Shown: in pieces, positions 12,338 to 23,420 of the stretch | Position numbering within the stretch: position 1 is the stretch's first letter | Layout of the letters: the number at the start of each line of letters is the position of its first letter | Assembly: GCF_954871325.1 (NCBI RefSeq) | Contig: NC_088776.1 | Coordinates: forward strand, 41,434,569-41,498,568 | Origin: Gordionus sp. m RMFG-2023 | Lineage: Eukaryota > Nematomorpha > Gordioida > Chordodea > Parachordodidae | DNA length: 64,000 nucleotides | Direction: 5' to 3' | Notes under the pieces: model-generated | Databases searched by the model: none | What the model was told of the DNA's origin: nothing | Seen by the model: only the letters and a program-made list of their open reading frames with translations | Position numbers and translations under genes: made by a program

Positions 12338-12792
12338 TCAATTTTTAGAAATATTTTTATCATTGCTAAAAAAAATTGTATACTTTCTTATCATTTCAGT
12401 GATAGTGAAGTTAGATCCCAATTTTTTATTGATCTCTTTAGTCAAGGTATCCCAATCAACATCTCTATGAACTTTTATCTTTCTAACTTTGTTAATTTTT
12501 TTTCTTTCCTTTTCACGATCTATATATTCACTCTGCGGCTCTTTATCTTTAATCAATCGATTCAAATAAAGTACTAGCTCTTTTCGAGCTTTTAAAGTTG
12601 TCTTGTAGTCGACTTGGTATAATATTTTCTTAGATCTATCTATGACATCAGATTTATATAACGAAGATGTATTATTGTTATTGTGGGTAGGGATATGTGG
12701 TAGAAAGCGGTTAGGCATCCTTGTAAGCGTGACTGATTCAACCGTTGTTCCATTAATGTCACCTTCGATGGATTCGACTATATAGTTATTTG
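12338..12792 (-). CDS. Exon 5 (last) of the Myb-type gene
   Basis: The acceptor is TTTATTTCCAG before 12792. The exon opens with NNYIVESIEGD, has a charged stretch (YIDREKERKKINKVRK) and a final Myb-like helix pair around DWDTLTKEINKKLGSNF. The stop codon is at 12338. Confidence 0.6.
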
Positions 12793-15700
12793 CTGGAAAT
12801 AAAGGCAAATAAATCATACTGAAGGCTCAACCCTGCATTCACCGCGAATTCGCAGAGACTTCGCCACGAATTCGCGCTAAATGTGAATACTGGGTAATTT
12901 ATATACATGGTTAGATAAAGCAAACATATTTTAGTATATTTGCTTTTTTGAAATTTTAAAAATTATTATAATATATTACATTTCTGATGAAATATTTTCA
13001 AGTTTATAATATCCCGTCGTGTAAGATTCGACGCGATGGGTAAAGAATCATCGAAATCTGGAAGAACGATATTTTTGAGAGCGAGAACGATAGCGCGAAA
13101 ATCTAGTTGGTCATGATTAGGAACATACTTTTTAATAAGATCGGTGTATCTAAAATGAATGGTTATTTTTTATAAATTACGTTTTACACAATATATACTT
13201 GTATACATTAATTTAACTATATTAAAGAAATTCTCGTTAATAATTTATATAATACTTATAGGGGTGAACGGAGCTATATGGTGTGTTTGGGGTGGGGAGT
13301 AACCGCCGGCAATTAAAAAAGGATAATATCTCTGATAAAAAATGTATAAAGTCCGATAAAAAAGGAAAATGGTTAATCAAAAATGGAAAGTGTCCAAGAA
13401 AAGAAAAGTCCCAAAGGTTTAATCAAAAAGGAAAATTTTTAAGCAAAAAAATGAAAATTGTTTTTATTTGTATATTAAATAAAAATTCTATTGTCATTAA
13501 ACTTATTCCTAAAATATCATTTTTTTTAAAAAAAATATTTTTATTTTCTCAGCCATCTTTTCTCAATTCTCTATTCCAACCATTCTTCTTCCCGAATTTC
13601 CTTTTAACCATCTAATAGCTCATATCTGAATCTAATAAGATATGTGTTTTTCAATGGGAAGATTATGTCAGAATTCCAAATTCTAATAATGAAGTAGAAT
13701 TGATGAATTATTAATCATGATCTGTTATAGTGATGCTAAAAGCTCGATTTTTAAAAACGGCCAATCCAATATTTCTAAAAAAATAAGCAAACTTCAAGAT
13801 TCGTTAATAGATGATCAACCCATTTTACTATCTATAAGCAAATTTCCAGGCTTGCGTAATATTTTAAGCTAAAATATAGTGTAAGCCGTTTTTAAAAATT
13901 GAGCCGTTTAACAACACTAACCTATTAGATTTGGCAAGTTATTAATAAAGATGATTAAAGTTTGATAACAAACCATTTTTAATATATCTTAACCCCACCT
14001 AGCCCATATCTCGCAAATCCTTAATTAACGCTAACCCATATCTCTCTAATCTTTAACCATATATTTGTTTAACTTATTTCCCCAATTAAAAAATTCCCAT
14101 CAGTTGCAGATTCCTTGAGTTGGGTTATTATCGGATGTAATTAAAAATAACAAAAAATATGATAGATTACAGGGAAAATAAGGAAATTATTTTAAAGACA
14201 AAAAAAAGAATAATAAAAAACGGTAAGGAAAAAATTAAGAAAATATGACATTAATTGATTAAATTAAAATGACAATAATTTAAAAAGATCCCAAAAATCT
14301 CGAAAAAAAATAATCAAAATTCAAAGAAGAATGACATTTAGGATTATCATTTTTTTTAAATATATAAAAAATAAGGATAATTTTCCTTGTATGATAAAAC
14401 CTTTTCCTTTTTTGATCGAAACTGCTCACCACCATTCTATTTTTTACTCTATTATTTCATATAACATAATTTTATTAAACGGGTTAGATGTAGCGTAAAA
14501 TTTTACCAAGATAGATAAAAGATTGGTGTTAAGTAGTGTTGTTAATCGGCTCGTTTTGAGATTTTTCAAAAAGGCTAACTCAATATTTTAGCCAGGAAAA
14601 TATTGCCTAGGCCTCGAGATTTCGAGAATATATGTCTAAACTTTTGTTCCTTCTATGAGCAAAATCTTCAGGCTTGCGCAATATTTTTCTGAATGAAATA
14701 TTGAGTTAGCCGTTTTTAATAATCGGCTCAAAACGAGCCGTTAACAACACTAGTGTTAAGGTATAAAATCAAGCACGTTCCATTGACACTTCCACTTGGC
14801 TTTCGGGTTTAAAAGATAAGAAAGGTATCGGTGAAAGTATAGTAATGTTTATATACTTTAAGGATTGTGGATTACAAAAACAACCATATAATTAAATAAT
14901 AAACTAATTTAGATATAATTTTATCCTTCCTTAAGTTTGTCAAATCACACCATATAAACATTTTTATAAATTATTTGGGTTGCTTATTTATTTTGTGTAA
15001 TATTCGTTATAAACAATTAATTTATCCTCAGAAAATTATATTCACTAAAACGTATTTTTCATAATATAATTTAAAAAAGTACCCTCAAATAGAAAGAGGC
15101 ATGAGAGTGAGTTCTAAAAATGCTTGATTTGGGATATACCAACATCAGAAAGCTACTAATCATGATTTTTAAATTAAAAGTATTAATGAATGAAGAAATT
15201 TACCTTAGCATTTTAAATTGGGCTAATGGTTCAGGACACCCCATTGGGAAATAACATTAGCTAAAATTAAAATTATAAAGCCACCAGTACTTTAGTAGTC
15301 AAAAATAAAATTTTAAATTTGGTTTAACAGTTTTATTTGTATCAGGAACTTTCAAAAAGTATTCGTTTTCGAAGATATTGAATTACTTTCTTTACGAATA
15401 ACTGATATCGACGTTAAAAATATATTTAAGTGCTCTTTTAGTCCATTCTCGTAAAATTGTTTTGATATTATTCTTTAAAAATATGAACATCCCCATCTAA
15501 GTTACCTCGCGATATAATAATACAATCACTTATAATGAATTGTTATTTTTCGTTTATTATGCCCAGAGTTGTTAAGGAGCGGCGCTCCTGTAGCGCCGCT
15601 ACATTTTTCCAAAAACACCTAAAATGAGGAGCGGGAGCTAGCTCTTTTTAGGGCTAAAATAGAGGAGCGCCGCCGCTCCACCCTCCTTTAAATTTAAGGT

Positions 15701-18700
15701 ATAAATTAAATTATTTTTTAAATATTAATAATATTTGTTAATTAAAATTCGATAAAAATGAAATTTTATTTTATTTAAATTTATCCATTATTAAATGTTG
15801 AGCCGAGTTTTATATTGGTTTTTCTTCTAATCATTTTAAATATTAAACATCAAGTTTTTCATTTTATACTGAAAATTTTTTGGAAAATCTTTTAAGTCAT
15901 ATTAATATTCACTTGATAGATATATAATAAAAAATAGTTTTCGATATTATGGATTTAGAGATCATAGAAGAAGAAATCGAATTGTCATTTCCATCATGCA
16001 AAAAATATTTTAAACTTCTAAAAGATGTTTTTCCAAATGATCAAACAAATTTAATGGCAAAATGCCTTTTGTGTTTAAGTAAAAATATTTCATTTTCAAA
16101 AGTGAGCAGCTCTAATCTAAAAAAGTATATAAAAGTAAAAAATCTTTCTTTCAAATTCGAAATGATAACTATATTTTTTTTATTTTGGAATAATTTTTTT
16201 TTAAATGGTTATAATTATTTTTGGGAAATTCATTATAGTTGAGCTTGGGTTATTAGATATGATGCTATTTTAAATATATTAAAATATTTATTACTTGTTC
16301 AACCTCCTTTTTTATACCTGAATGAAAAAATATCTAATACCCCGCTTCCCTCTAGTGCTCCTGTGGAGCGTTTATTTAGTATTGCAAAACAGGTTTTAGG
16401 GATTGTGGCGTGGATGTTTGTTAGATTCTTATTTAGAAATTTGTTACTTTTAAAGGCTAATAAAAGATTATAAATATTTTGATAGATCATTTAATATAAA
16501 TAAAACTTTTTGAAAAAAAAAATATGATTTTGTTTCGTGTACCTTCTAAAAAATGAAAATTATAGGAGCGGTTATGGAGTGACACTCCATTACTTGGAGA
16601 GGGAGCTAGCTCCTTTTAAAAATGTAGAAGCGGGAGCGGAAACTAACTCCTTTTGAGAAGGTAAGAGCGGGAGCGGGAGTTAGCTACTTTAAAAAGGAGC
16701 GTTAACAACTCTGATTATACCATTGATTTTGCATAAATAAAAATGAAAAAGAAAATAGGGACCATTATTTTCTTATATCCTTCACGAATAAAAGATTCCT
16801 TTTCTTAAAAATTTGTAAATTGAATGATAAATTTTGTTATATGGATTTAATAAAAATTCTTTCTTAAAAAATTAAATGATAAATTTTATGTAATAACAAA
16901 AAAAGAAAAAGAACGAATCACTATCTTGATGTTTCCAACAAATTTCCACCGTGACCGTGAATCGGCCCCGCACCGTCTCCTAAAATAAAATAAAAGCTGC
17001 ACTTATTCTACTGTGCAAAGAAATATTTTCTTTCTTTTTCAAATTAATTTAGAATTAAATCCGCACTCAAATTGCAATGCGGCGCTAACCGCCACGGTCA
17101 TAAAATATGAGGCTTAGTTGCCTAATAAAGAAAGGTTCAACTAAGAGGCCTTTTTATTGAAATCAACTCCCGCCAATCCTGGGGTGAAATTATTGTCATC
17201 TTTAGTACTGGTGTGTGAATCTTTTTTGTAGATTTTAGTACGATGACAAAAATTGAAGCAAAACCAGGTCCCCAACCCATATATTAGGATATCCCAGACC
17301 GTCAATCCCTACCCCCCCCCACCTAGGTTCTAACAGCTCATTGTTAAGGCACTGAATAACAGAATCGATATAGATTCCCATTAACATTTGCTAAGTATAA
17401 TTTATAATTGAATTATCATTTCAATATATGCAGTGATCGTCTGCCGTTTGGTTCTAATTCCAAGACACGTGCATCTCTAATTTGCATAGGTCCACTATTA
17501 ATTATCAATGCAGTAATAATTTTACCAACGTCTTTTATAACATCTTATCTAACTACGAAAATGAATGAAAAAAGCGGCTCTGTAAAAATTGTCAGTTTTT
17601 TTATAAGATAAGTTTGATTTCAAAGCAATAATCTTGAGTTAAAAAAACTATCCAACACTTCTTCGTAATGAATATGAATTCTTAAAGTACAAGCGATTAT
17701 AATTAAATATATTTAAGAGTTTTTTACATTTTTTTTGAACGGTATAGCCGTGAAAAGAGAATTTGATCCATTACGTCCCAGGCTATTTTATTCTTGTTGT
17801 ATTCCCCTTCTTGTGGGTCGTACATGGAAACGACACAATTTAATAAGGTTATAAGTCTATGTTGGCATCTCAATTTAGAGTCTTTTAAATTAGTTGATTT
17901 ATTCTGGTGGGAAGATTTTATAAACTTAGAATCTTGAGTTTTTAGAACTGAAATTGTATTCATTTTTGCATTTATAGGCAACATTGTATCCGGTATAGAA
18001 CTACTTTTGGGATAAATTTGTATTATTGTGTCATTTGTTTCATTAGCGATTTTAGGATGGAAAATATCACAATTTTTAGAAATGTTTCTCTTCTTCGTTT
18101 TCAACTTATTTATGGTTTGATTGGCCATGTTTCCCAAGATTTTATCGTTGGTAGTATTGGAGAGAGGATCTATTATAATGCTAGGATCTAGGGTAATTTC
18201 TCCTTTTATAACTTCAGTATATTTGCTATTTTTTTTCTTAACCTTAACTGGTGGTCGATAATTAGTTTCAAAATCGATGGATTTCACAAAAGTTATATCA
18301 CTGCTCTTACCAATTTGAGTATTTACATTAGCCTCTTTTATCTGTTTGCCTTTCATGGAAACTGTCATTGTGTTGTGCTTGATAGTGCTAGCTTGGTTTA
18401 ATGCAGATGAATTATGTGCATCACAATTATTCATAGTGCCCAAATCATTTGTGCCATTAAGAAACTCTATTAATTCTTTGGTTTTGACTTTCAACAATTT
18501 TTTATTCTTCCTATAACCCTCTTGTACATTACTTGTAGAATACTTTTGATCAATATTTGGTAGTATTAGGTCTGAATCTAAGGTCCCTGTATTGCATCCT
18601 TTTTCTTTAATAGGTGTGGACATGAGATTGTTGAGCTGAACTCCTTTGGGGAATTTTGTATACTTTTTAGATTTTTCCGCAGTGTTCATTGAATCTTTAT

Positions 18701-19944
18701 CACATTCCTTTTGATCATGTATGAAGTGTGAGGCAGAGTTATAAACATAATCAATGAATTTGAATTTGATGGTAGTGTGCCTATAAAATATGATTAATTT
18801 TAATATTGTTATTAAATTATGACAAATATAATCTAGTAATATTATTGCAAATTTTTCATTATCAAAATCATTTTATAACTTGCTCATTTTAATTAAATTG
18901 CATTTATTTAAAAAACTAACTTTTTTATTTTTTCAGAATTAAATTTACGATACTTTTCCTCCCATTTTTTACATTAAAAAAACAGTTTTTTTTAAACATC
19001 GTACTTATAATATATATGACATAAGTTTACCAAAATGTAATTAATTCCTTCTCATTTTTGAATAACGAGAAATGATTTGACAAAATCCAATTATATATAG
19101 GTTGCCAATCAATATTTATATGATGCAGTGTTTGTGTGAAAATTGATATGCTCATATTATCTCGTAGAAGCATCAAATTTATATCCAAAATAGTGGTTAT
19201 ATATTTATATATTATTTCTATAAGAGTTTTTTCTACATGTATATTACAACTATTCTGATCATGAATTCCCAGAACATAATTAATATTTGTGGATAAATTA
19301 TTATGAACTAGGGATTGACTGTTAACCTTAGCTATCTCTTCTTGTATTAAATTTATTATTGTTTTTAAAATAAATATAGGTCTTTTTAATGTTTCGCTTA
19401 ATGTTTGATAAATAGCAAATTTATCTTCATCATCATTTGCACAAGTATTTGGTTCATTTTTAATTAAGATTTGATATTCCTTCCACGAATTTATAATTTC
19501 AGCCAAAGTAAACTGTCCAGTTAACTTAAAAGAATTGGCATATGCTTTGCGTTTCATTCTATAATAAACACAATTAAGTCTTCTGGGAATGCCATTACCT
19601 AATATATAATCAATAAGAAGTAATATTTTTTATATTTAACCAAGTCTTTCATATAATTTTGATAATTTTACAAAACTTAAAAAGATTCTCCTTAATTCAA
19701 TCACTGATTCTTCAAATTTCATGCATATATTTTTGTCCTCCATATTATTATGAGTTTTAGATATATCTTCATTATAACTAAGTATGTCACTTGTGATATT
19801 ATAATTTTTTGGTGACCTGAGCAGTAAAACTTCATATTTAGTAGACTGAAAATCAAAATTTTGTTCCTTTAAATAATTTTCCCAATTTTGCAATAAAATA
19901 TGCTCTTCCCAATAGGCCCAGGAAGATTTTTTACTAGAGGTCAT
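12338..19944 (-). CDS. Five-exon Myb/SANT protein, TTF1/REB1/DMTF1-like
   Basis: Predicted join on the minus strand: 19944-19641, 19598-19031, 18780-17728, 13149-12980, 12792-12338. The total of 2550 bases is 849 codons plus stop. Every intron has GT and AG, and phases agree at all four junctions. The N-terminus begins with WAYWEEHILLQNWENYL. Across the first junction comes YERLG, then GIPRRLNCVYYRMKRKAY and GQFTLAEI, the layout of the divergent Myb repeats of TTF1/DMTF1 (compare LNRPLFAVYRR in that group). Further Myb-like helices end in FITLTxW-type tryptophans (DWQPIYNWIL, KIAWDVMDQILFSRLYRS, DWDTLTKEINKKLG). Residues about 300-600 are a low-complexity, Lys/Asn/Ser-rich, probably disordered insert. 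Known members bind DNA; TTF1 ends rDNA transcription. The exact orthology is inference. The start is the first ATG of exon 1; the AATAAA lies at 12260. Introns 1 and 3 are 42 bp and 4.6 kb. Confidence 0.65.
12828..12899. repeat. Small GAATTCGC palindromic repeat inside intron 4
   Basis: AACCCTGCATTCACCGCG starts it, and CGCGCTAAATGTGAAT lies near the end in the opposite sense, with GAATTCGC in both arms. A half copy in opposite orientation occurs near 10771-10803 (GCTAACTGTGAATGCAGGGT). It may be a tiny MITE inserted between the last two exons. Confidence 0.5.
12980..13149 (-). CDS. Exon 4 of the Myb-type gene
   Basis: The acceptor is CATTTTAG before 13149 and the donor GTAATA follows 12980. 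It encodes YTDLIKKYVPNHDQLDFRAI and onward. Joined to exon 3 it completes a SRLYRSKK-I-YTDLIKKYVP segment, typical of the helix after the last tryptophan in TTF1-type Myb repeats. Confidence 0.6.
13728..13919. mobile_element. MITE, TAGTGTTGTTAA family, copy 3, in intron 3
   Basis: The left end has decayed (TAGTGATGCTAAAAGCTCG). The right end is intact (GAGCCGTTTAACAACACTA). The flanks ATCTGTTA and ACCTATTA match at six of eight positions. It lies in the 4.6 kb third intron of the Myb-type gene. Confidence 0.7.
14534..14752. mobile_element. MITE, TAGTGTTGTTAA family, copy 4, in intron 3
   Basis: A 219-bp element with ends TAGTGTTGTTAA and TTAACAACACTA and a perfect 8-bp duplication GTGTTAAG on both sides. 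The inner parts of both ends carry GGCTCGTTTTGAG and its complement. This copy defines the family boundaries best, with copy 5 (55871). Confidence 0.88.
15564..16713 (+). mobile_element. Deleted hAT element in intron 3, GGAGCGGGAGC subterminal repeats
   Basis: The termini CAGAGTTGTTAA (15564) and TTAACAACTCTG (ending 16713) are perfect inverted repeats, flanked by ATTATGCC and ATTATACC (one mismatch of eight). Both sides hold several GGAGCGGGAGCTAGCTCC-like motifs in both orientations, probable transposase-binding repeats. The 1150 bp interior holds only the two ends of a transposase gene. Confidence 0.82.
15949..16475 (+). pseudogene. hAT transposase remnant: BED finger joined to dimerisation domain
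   Basis: The first part begins with an ATG at 15949 and reads KYFKLLKDVFPNDQTNLMAK, CLLC, then SNLKKYIKV, a BED-type zinc finger (C..C followed by SNL..H). After a stop at 16240 the C-terminal block LPSSAPVERLFSIAKQVL is readable at about 16340-16400, with the conserved SSAPVERLFS core of hAT dimerisation domains. The catalytic middle is missing, so it could not catalyse transposition, although the finger might still bind the element ends if translated. It lies inside the element at 15564-16713. Confidence 0.75.
16714..17727. other. Rest of intron 3, no gene seen
   Basis: Intronic sequence of the minus-strand Myb-type gene. Near 17110-17155 TTAGTTG and CAACTAA with flanking GAGGC could form a hairpin. 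A short C run lies at 17310-17320. No coding motif is recognised. Confidence 0.4.
17728..18780 (-). CDS. Exon 3 of the Myb-type gene
   Basis: The acceptor is TTTTATAG before 18780; the donor GTAAAA follows 17728. The frame is open for the full 351 codons. Without splicing it would stop after SRLYRSKKM. The middle is polar and low in complexity; the last 40 residues return to a Myb-like pattern. Confidence 0.65.
19031..19598 (-). CDS. Exon 2 of the Myb-type gene
   Basis: The acceptor is ATATATTAG just before 19598, giving an intron of only 42 bases. This choice keeps the frame open through GIPRRLNCVYYRMKRK. An alternative acceptor nearer 19558 would fit only an unlinked ATG. The donor GTAAAC at 19030 splits a TGG codon. 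Confidence 0.65.
19641..19944 (-). CDS. Exon 1 of the Myb-type gene
   Basis: Starts with ATG at 19944 and contributes 101 codons plus one base (G). The donor is GTTAAAT at 19640. It contains the first Myb-like helix (WEEHILLQNWENYL) and ends in KLSKLYERL. Confidence 0.65.
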
Positions 19945-21138
19945 TGGTAAGTAAAGTAGATCGCTAACTAAAGATAAATTTGCTAAATATAAGATTAGTA
20001 TTAATGAATACTTGACGATTTATAAGATAAAGGAGAAGTTGAGTGTAAATTCTGATCTAAATTTATGTAAAAATTTTAGAAATAAGGAATCAATTGTTTA
20101 TAAATAAACTTTTAGCACTTAGAAATCTGATGAAATCCATCATTTTCTGTCTACTTTTATTGCTTGATATTTCATTTAATCTTTTCACAAAATCTTGCGT
20201 GAAAATTGAATTCATTGTTGTACTTTAATATATAAAAAACACCTTTAAAGCAAAATCTATAATAATTTTTAATCACTTTTCCATGGTTTCCAGTTACGCT
20301 GAATATAGAGTACAGCGTTATATTCAAGAGTTGCGTACGCTATCCAAATTACAGCTGATTCTTCTTATCGTTAATATTTTTCAAAATAAAATAAATTTTT
20401 TATATTATATTTGAAACATAATATACCTATTTAATTCATTCTCATTTTTATAATAGTTTTGCGCATGACTTATATTTTTTAAATTTTATCATAGCCTTAT
20501 CATGATAACATTGCATTTACAGTTAGCGCCAATTCGCGGTAAATTATATATTATTAAACAAAAATAGGGGTGATAATGTCCTACGCCATACGCTTATTAG
20601 CAAGAAAAAAATGCTCTTGCTCATATGCCATAACTTTGGAAAATAACATCAGGTGTACCGTAAATTGACTGTTAAATTTTGACCGCTGTCATTGCACCAC
20701 GGAGAGTCATTTTACAACAGTTGTAGACGCTGTAAAATATTTTAAACTTAACTCAAGTTAAAAAAAAAATAGAAAATAATAGCAGTATTCATTTTTACTC
20801 AATGACATTATATGTCATTGGTAATACCATGGTTATATTTATAATAATTATTTTACCCTCTAGTTCTTAATATCAAGAGTCCATTATTTATTTTAATTTT
20901 ATATTTAATTAGCTACTGATACAATTTTATTAATCAAACATTCTTTTTTATCAAAAGTATTTTTATTTTCTTAATTAATAATATTTACATTAATTATAAT
21001 AATATAGTCATACCTTATAAAATAAGTTTAAGCTCTTTGCTTGTAATATGCAGGTTAGCAATATAAGCAATATTTATTCAAGTTTATTATCAATCTTATT
21101 TACTTTATGCAATATATATCTAAACTGTGTCATTGTTT
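19945..21138. promoter_or_regulatory. Upstream region of the Myb-type gene, no defined motif
   Basis: This 1.2 kb lies between the start codon at 19944 (minus strand) and a hAT insertion, so it should hold the promoter. I see no TATA box or initiator I would trust in AT-rich sequence. The short segment 20295-20360 is locally more balanced in base composition. Confidence 0.25.
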
Positions 21139-21219
21139 CAGTGACGAGGCGTCAAGTTTACTACTAGGGAAGCAATCAAAAAAAATTTTTGTTTTATTTA
21201 TTAGTCAAACCATAAAAAA

Positions 21220-22911
21220 TTAAGATTTATAAATAAGCGGAATTCGTCTTTGTTTTTGAGTAAAATGATCAAGTACTGAATTATAAAAGTTACTACTAGA
21301 TTTTAAATTTTTCAATAATTTTTTTTCAATAGAAATCAAAGCTAGATTCGATAATCGATTTTGACTCATTCTGTTTCTACAATAAGATTTGATTATTTTT
21401 AAAGATGAAAACCCCCGTTCTGCACTTGCTGTTGTTGCAGCCAAAGTTAAAATGAATTTGCATAGTTTAAAAAACTCTTTAAAACTTTTCATCAAATCGG
21501 TATTAATTAAAAATTCAAGTATTTCATAAACATTTTTTCTCTTTCTAAATTCATCGTCACGAAACACTACCTTTAATTCGGTTTCCAGATTGTGTAAGTC
21601 GAAAAATTGAGAATAAGTGTCATTTAAATTGTCTAATAAATATTTTGGGAAATTTTGATTAAATATTTGAAATTTACTAATATCTAACAATTCGACGAAT
21701 TTGATATTTTTTAATGTATCAAACCGAAAATCAATTTCATTGATTATAGTATCTATTATTTTAATTATCAAATTTTTATAAAATTCTCTTGTATTAGGCA
21801 ATCCGGATCTTTTACGTTTTTTATCTAAATTGTCTTCAATATTTTCCTTTACATTTAAATTTCTCCAAAAAACATCAAAGTTTTCTATGTTAGATTTAAC
21901 TGAATTTCTGAAATCGTTAATACTTTTAAGACAATATGATACATCGTTAATTTTAGTTTGAAGTATATCAAATAATAAATCGGATTCTAGAAAAACTTCT
22001 TGAAAAAAATATAACAAAATTAGAAAATTTGCATCATTTAATATATTTAAATAACCACGAGATGTTATTAGAACATCATTATCCCAAACAATATCAGATT
22101 CTTCATCAATCATACTTTCAAAAAAAACGACTAGATTCTTCAAATAATTGAAAACTGTTTGAACCAGCCGATCATTGTATTCCCATCTTGTTGGGGCTAC
22201 TCGTGGTAATCTTTTTTTAACATATTTATCAAATTCTGCTGTACGCTTAGATGATGTACTAAAAAAACTGGCTAAACCAGATAAAGTTGCAAAAAAAACC
22301 TTACATTCTTTAATTTTGCTGCAAGATTTTGATAATATAAGATTTAACTTGTGGGCAAAACAATGAATATAAAGTGCAGAAGGATTGACGTCTCTAATTT
22401 TTGCTTGCAGTCCATGTGAATCACCTGATATAACAGCTGCGCCATCGTAACTTTGACCTATCAATTTTTTCATAATTTTCTTATCATTCAAAAATTTAAT
22501 GACAAATTTTGATAAAGAATTAGCATCACAATGCATTGTAACATCAAAGAATTCAATAAATCTTTCATATAATGTCCCGTTATTTAAAACATATCGAAGA
22601 ACTACAGCCAGTTGGGATTTATTATTTATATCAATTGTTTCATCTAATATTATTGTTATTTTTTCCTTTGGGAATAATAAGCATGACCAACAATATAGAG
22701 AATTAGAAAATTCACATCCAGTGAGCCATTCATATTTATCATATTTATCGATAGAAAAATTACGAATGCAAGATTTTATTTCTTTTTTTAAATTTCTTAA
22801 AATTGGCTTTGGTCTTCCTTTTTCAATAATTAATTTTTTGGTATCAAAATTTCTTGAGCTAAATGATAATATTAATAAATTTTCAATAATACAATTACAA
22901 TTATTAAACAT
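21220..22911 (-). CDS. hAT transposase (TTF finger, DUF4371, dimerisation), internally deleted
   Basis: A 563-residue ORF from the ATG at 22911. Residues about 55-75 keep a TTF-type finger (YEWLTGCEFSNSLYCWSCLL). They are followed at once by the DUF4371 core: ITIILDETIDINNKSQLAVV, GQSYDGAAVISGDSHGLQ and HCFAHKLNLIL. Later come RVAPTRWEYNDR and, at residues about 500-545, the dimerisation block ATTASAERGFSSLKIIKS. Intact family members have roughly 200 residues between the finger and the core, so this copy has an in-frame deletion and is shorter than usual (700-800 residues). It probably acted as transposase of the 21139-23568 element. The downstream signature D-E-T and the C..H pair are intact, but activity is doubtful. 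Confidence 0.8.
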   Translation of the reverse strand: MFNNCNCIIENLLILSFSSRNFDTKKLIIEKGRPKPILRNLKKEIKSCIRNFSIDKYDKYEWLTGCEFSNSLYCWSCLLFPKEKITIILDETIDINNKSQLAVVLRYVLNNGTLYERFIEFFDVTMHCDANSLSKFVIKFLNDKKIMKKLIGQSYDGAAVISGDSHGLQAKIRDVNPSALYIHCFAHKLNLILSKSCSKIKECKVFFATLSGLASFFSTSSKRTAEFDKYVKKRLPRVAPTRWEYNDRLVQTVFNYLKNLVVFFESMIDEESDIVWDNDVLITSRGYLNILNDANFLILLYFFQEVFLESDLLFDILQTKINDVSYCLKSINDFRNSVKSNIENFDVFWRNLNVKENIEDNLDKKRKRSGLPNTREFYKNLIIKIIDTIINEIDFRFDTLKNIKFVELLDISKFQIFNQNFPKYLLDNLNDTYSQFFDLHNLETELKVVFRDDEFRKRKNVYEILEFLINTDLMKSFKEFFKLCKFILTLAATTASAERGFSSLKIIKSYCRNRMSQNRLSNLALISIEKKLLKNLKSSSNFYNSVLDHFTQKQRRIPLIYKS

Positions 22912-22929
22912 TAATTTAAAGAAAAAAAA

Positions 22930-23420
22930 ATTTTTTTTAAAAAAGTAAGAAAAAAAATTTAATATAAAAAATTTATTTTTCTTTTATAAAAGAATAAGCA
23001 ATTTTTTATTTGCTTCCCCAATGCTTATTTTTTAATCGTAAAATTAAACAATATCATAACATGATTTTCTATTTATTTATTGAAAAAATAAGCAATATTA
23101 GATTTGCTTCCCTCTTGTATATTTTTTTCGTAATAAAAAAATTACACCAAGAAAATATCGTATGAATTATGATTTATTAGTATATTTATTATAGGAAAAT
23201 AAGCAATATTAAATTTGCTTCCATCATTTTTTAACATAGTAAATATAATAGTAAATTTTTTTACGTAGTAAAAATAATAGTAAATTTTTGAACGCAGTAA
23301 AAATAATAGTAAATTTTTTAACGTCAATTTTTTTACGTAGTAAAAATAATAGTAAATTTTTGAACGTAGTAAAAATAATAGTAAATTTTTTATCGTAGTA
23401 AAATATTATAAATCTTTTTA
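22930..23420. repeat. Subterminal tandem repeats of the hAT element
   Basis: Two arrays. The first has about three units of roughly 100 bp, each with a palindromic AAGCAATATTAGATTTGCTT-like core near 22995, 23090 and 23200. The second (about 23228-23410) repeats AAAAATAATAGTAAATTTTT followed by AACGTAGT, a period of about 28 bp, five to six times. Such repeats near one terminus are typical transposase-binding arrays. Confidence 0.75.

Noticed and set aside
13283-13615. Plus-strand Lys-rich ORF MFGVGSNRRQLKK
   Set aside because: Low complexity, inside an intron of the minus-strand gene, built from imperfect AAAGGAAAAT repeats.
19027-19557. 176-codon ORF as a separate gene with its own ATG
   Set aside because: Extending it upstream through a 42-bp intron joins it to exon 1 in frame and completes a Myb-like segment.
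20110-20150. CTGATGAAATCC as a hammerhead ribozyme core
   Set aside because: The matching GAAA and cleavage-site arrangement is missing.
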